A stretch of DNA of 64,000 bases from an uncultured Muribaculaceae bacterium. GTDB taxonomy: Bacteria; Bacteroidota; Bacteroidia; Bacteroidales; Muribaculaceae. The stretch lies in contig CAJTSR010000002.1 in the NCBI GenBank assembly GCA_910579035.1, positions 62,001 through 126,000 of the forward strand, written 5' to 3'. How positions within the stretch are numbered: position 1 is the stretch's first letter; the number at the start of each line of letters is the position of its first letter. The position numbers and the translations under genes were made by a program. The notes below the pieces were generated by a model. The model ran no database searches. It was not told the DNA's origin and saw nothing but the letters and a program-made list of their open reading frames with translations. Positions 61,830 through 64,000 of the stretch are shown here, piece after piece.

Positions 61830-63872
61830 ATGAGCAAAGAATATAAGAGAACACTTATTACCACGGCTCTGCCATATACCAACGGCCCCGTGCACATCGG
61901 CCACCTTGCCGGCGTTTATGTACCGGCCGACATCTACGCACGCTACCTCCGCCTCGCCGGACGCCCTGTGACACTAATCGGCGGCAGCGACGAACACGGA
62001 GTGCCTATCACTCTGAAAGCGCGTGCCGAAGGAGTGTCGCCCCAAGACATCGTGGACCGCTATCACTCGCTGATTAAGAAATCGTTTGAAGGGCTTGGCA
62101 TATCGTTCGACATATATTCACGCACAACTTCCGACATACATTCGGCCACGGCATCGGAATTTTTCCGCCGCCTGTACGACAACGACCGCTTCATCGAGAA
62201 AGAATCGATGCAGCTTTATGACGCCGAAGCCGGCCAGTTCCTTGCCGACCGCTATGTGACAGGCGAATGCCCGCACTGCCACAATCCCAAAGCATACGGC
62301 GACCAATGCGAGGCCTGCGGCACATCGCTGGCTGCCACAGACCTTATCGACCCGCACAGCGCCATCACCGGCAGCGTGCCCGAACTGCGTCCCACCCGCC
62401 ACTGGTATCTGCCCCTCGACCGCTGGGAGCCGGCCCTTCGCGAATGGATTCTCGAAGGCCACAAGGAGTGGAAGAGCAATGTTTACGGCCAGTGCAAATC
62501 CTGGCTCGACATGGGCCTGCAGCCCCGCGCCGTGAGCCGCGACCTGTCGTGGGGTGTCCCCGTGCCTGTGGAAGGCGCCGAGGGCAAGGTTCTCTATGTG
62601 TGGTTCGACGCTCCCATCGGATACATATCGAATACCAAGGAGCTGATGCCCGACAGTTGGGAAACATGGTGGAAAGACCCTGAAACACGCATTATCAACT
62701 TCATAGGCAAGGATAACATCGTGTTCCACTGCATCGTGTTCCCTGCCATGCTTATGGCCTACGGCGACGGCTTCCAGCTGCCCGACAATGTTCCGGCCAA
62801 CGAGTTTCTGAACCTCGAAGGCGACAAAATATCGACCTCGCGCAACTGGGCCGTGTGGCTCCACGAATATCTCGAGGACTTCCCCGGCAAGCAGGACGTT
62901 CTACGCTACGTGCTCACGGCCAACGCTCCCGAAACCAAGGACAACGACTTCACATGGCGCGATTTCCAAGCCCGCAACAACAACGAGCTTGTAGCCATTC
63001 TCGGCAACTTTGTGAACCGCGTCATAGTGCTAACGCATAAGTACTTCGACGGTGTTGTTCCGGCATCGGGGCAGCTCGAGCCTGTCGACGAAGCCGCATT
63101 CACCGATATGGAGGCGTTCAAGGCTTCGCTCACCGACAATCTCGAGAACTTCCACTTCCGCGAAGCGTTGAAAGACGCCATGGGCTTTGCCCGAATGGGC
63201 AACAAATATCTGCAGGATACCGAACCGTGGAAAGTATGGAAAGAAAATCCCGGCCGCGTAGCCACAGTGATAAACACCTGTTTGCAGATATGCGCGTCGA
63301 TAGCAGTGGCGATGGAACCGTTTATGCCATTCATGAGTTCCAAACTCGCCGGAATCCTCGGACTCTCCGAACTGAAATGGGACGAGGTTGGCACACGTCC
63401 TCTGCAGGAAGGCACCAAGATAGGCCAGCCCGAACTGCTGTTTGAAAAAATAAGCGACGAAACCATACAGGCCCAGACCGACCGCCTCGAAAACATAAAG
63501 AAAGAAAACGCTATCCGCAATTTCAAGCCCGGCGAGGTGAAGCCGGAAATAACAATAGAGCAATTCGGCCAGATAGACCTCCGGGTAGGCACCGTGCTTA
63601 CTTGCGAGCGCGTCAAGAAATCGGACAAACTGCTTAAATTCAGCATCGACGACGGAACCGGCACTCCCCGCACCATCGTCTCCGGGATAGCGCGCCAATA
63701 TGCACCCGAAGAACTGGTAGGACGCCAGATTGTGTTTGTTGCCAACCTCGCGCCGGCCAAAATCCGAGGCGTCGAATCACAAGGCATGATACTGTCGGCT
63801 CTCAATGCCGACGGCTCTCTCGCCGTGGTAGCACCCACAGCGCAAATCAGCCCGGGAGCATCTGTAAGTTAA
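61830..63872 (+). CDS. metG: methionyl-tRNA synthetase
   Basis: Charges tRNA(Met) with methionine. The 680 residues include the class I HIGH motif (GPVHIGHLAG), a zinc knuckle (CPHCHNPKAYGDQCEACG), and KISTSRNWAVW in place of the canonical KMSKS, as is usual for this enzyme group. The helical anticodon domain follows, then a C-terminal Trbp111-type tRNA-binding domain (about 570-680, starting FGQIDLRVGTVLTCERV). All parts are intact and in normal order. It is transcribed toward the asparaginase gene 21 bp downstream. Confidence 0.97.
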   Translation: MSKEYKRTLITTALPYTNGPVHIGHLAGVYVPADIYARYLRLAGRPVTLIGGSDEHGVPITLKARAEGVSPQDIVDRYHSLIKKSFEGLGISFDIYSRTTSDIHSATASEFFRRLYDNDRFIEKESMQLYDAEAGQFLADRYVTGECPHCHNPKAYGDQCEACGTSLAATDLIDPHSAITGSVPELRPTRHWYLPLDRWEPALREWILEGHKEWKSNVYGQCKSWLDMGLQPRAVSRDLSWGVPVPVEGAEGKVLYVWFDAPIGYISNTKELMPDSWETWWKDPETRIINFIGKDNIVFHCIVFPAMLMAYGDGFQLPDNVPANEFLNLEGDKISTSRNWAVWLHEYLEDFPGKQDVLRYVLTANAPETKDNDFTWRDFQARNNNELVAILGNFVNRVIVLTHKYFDGVVPASGQLEPVDEAAFTDMEAFKASLTDNLENFHFREALKDAMGFARMGNKYLQDTEPWKVWKENPGRVATVINTCLQICASIAVAMEPFMPFMSSKLAGILGLSELKWDEVGTRPLQEGTKIGQPELLFEKISDETIQAQTDRLENIKKENAIRNFKPGEVKPEITIEQFGQIDLRVGTVLTCERVKKSDKLLKFSIDDGTGTPRTIVSGIARQYAPEELVGRQIVFVANLAPAKIRGVESQGMILSALNADGSLAVVAPTAQISPGASVS

Positions 63873-63893
63873 CCAATCTTTTAAGTCAGCGCC

Positions 63894-64000
63894 ATGAAAC
63901 CACGAATCCTCATAGTGTACACCGGTGGTACAATAGGAATGATAGAGGACCCTAAAACAAAAGCCCTCAAACCATTCAACTTCGACCATCTGATTGAGAA
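63894..64000 (+). CDS. ansA: type I asparaginase, N-terminal fragment
   Basis: The frame begins at ATG 63894 and runs off the window edge. The visible 35 residues start MKPRILIVYTGGTIGMIED, where TGGTIGM carries the catalytic Thr of the L-asparaginase family. The lack of a signal peptide suggests the cytoplasmic type I enzyme, which hydrolyses L-asparagine to aspartate and ammonia. It closely follows metG. Confidence 0.9.
   Translation, partial: MKPRILIVYTGGTIGMIEDPKTKALKPFNFDHLIE

Overview
The window looks like a chromosomal segment from a Bacteroidales bacterium, possibly Muribaculaceae-like. The evidence is tandem SusC/SusD pairs, a hybrid two-component regulator, SPII lipoproteins, TAnnTTTG-type -7 promoter elements with no Shine-Dalgarno sequences, and a fairly GC-rich core. 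The family-level guess rests only on GC and gene style. No rRNA, tRNA or CRISPR array was seen.

Layout. 1-8.6 kb is a plus-strand housekeeping run: unknown partial gene, DedA, rpe, ftsK, a LolA-like carrier, trxB, a YbaK-type deacylase, aroC and a YhcC-like radical SAM gene. 8.7-12.7 kb is a minus-strand operon transcribed ftsX, DUF3098, uppP, truB, queA, with a 162-bp MITE-like element next to ftsX. 13-18.5 kb holds a 5'-nucleotidase lipoprotein, a GH3/beta-lactamase fusion and a PAP2 phosphatase, followed by a convergent NhaC antiporter. 20-23.2 kb is a low-GC accessory stretch: a 6S-like RNA candidate, three small exported proteins, a structured leader, a frameshifted NYN-domain gene and a 334-bp MITE with nested inverted repeats just upstream of nadB. 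24.9-27.3 kb is a GH20 hexosaminidase.

27.4-57.7 kb is the most interesting part, a self-contained rhamnose regulon. It has rhaB-rhaA-rhaT-rhaD (uptake and catabolism), a hybrid two-component sensor/AraC regulator, and then one long polysaccharide utilization locus: GH106 alpha-L-rhamnosidase, SusC-SusD, SusC-SusD, a surface lipoprotein, GH127 beta-L-arabinofuranosidase, a nuclease/phosphatase-GH3-CarboxypepD fusion and a CBM9-like protein. The catabolic operon and the PUL carry the same promoter-upstream element, with two GTTAC-N4-GT half-sites exactly 22 bp apart and the same distance to the -7 box. This suggests that one regulator, probably the hybrid two-component system between them, couples outer-membrane capture and hydrolysis of a rhamnose- and arabinose-containing glycan to intracellular rhamnose use.

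57.9-64 kb has a convergent GDE-like glycosidase lipoprotein, a Fic protein with a Gln in place of the catalytic His and a palindromic operator at its promoter, metG, and the start of a type I asparaginase.
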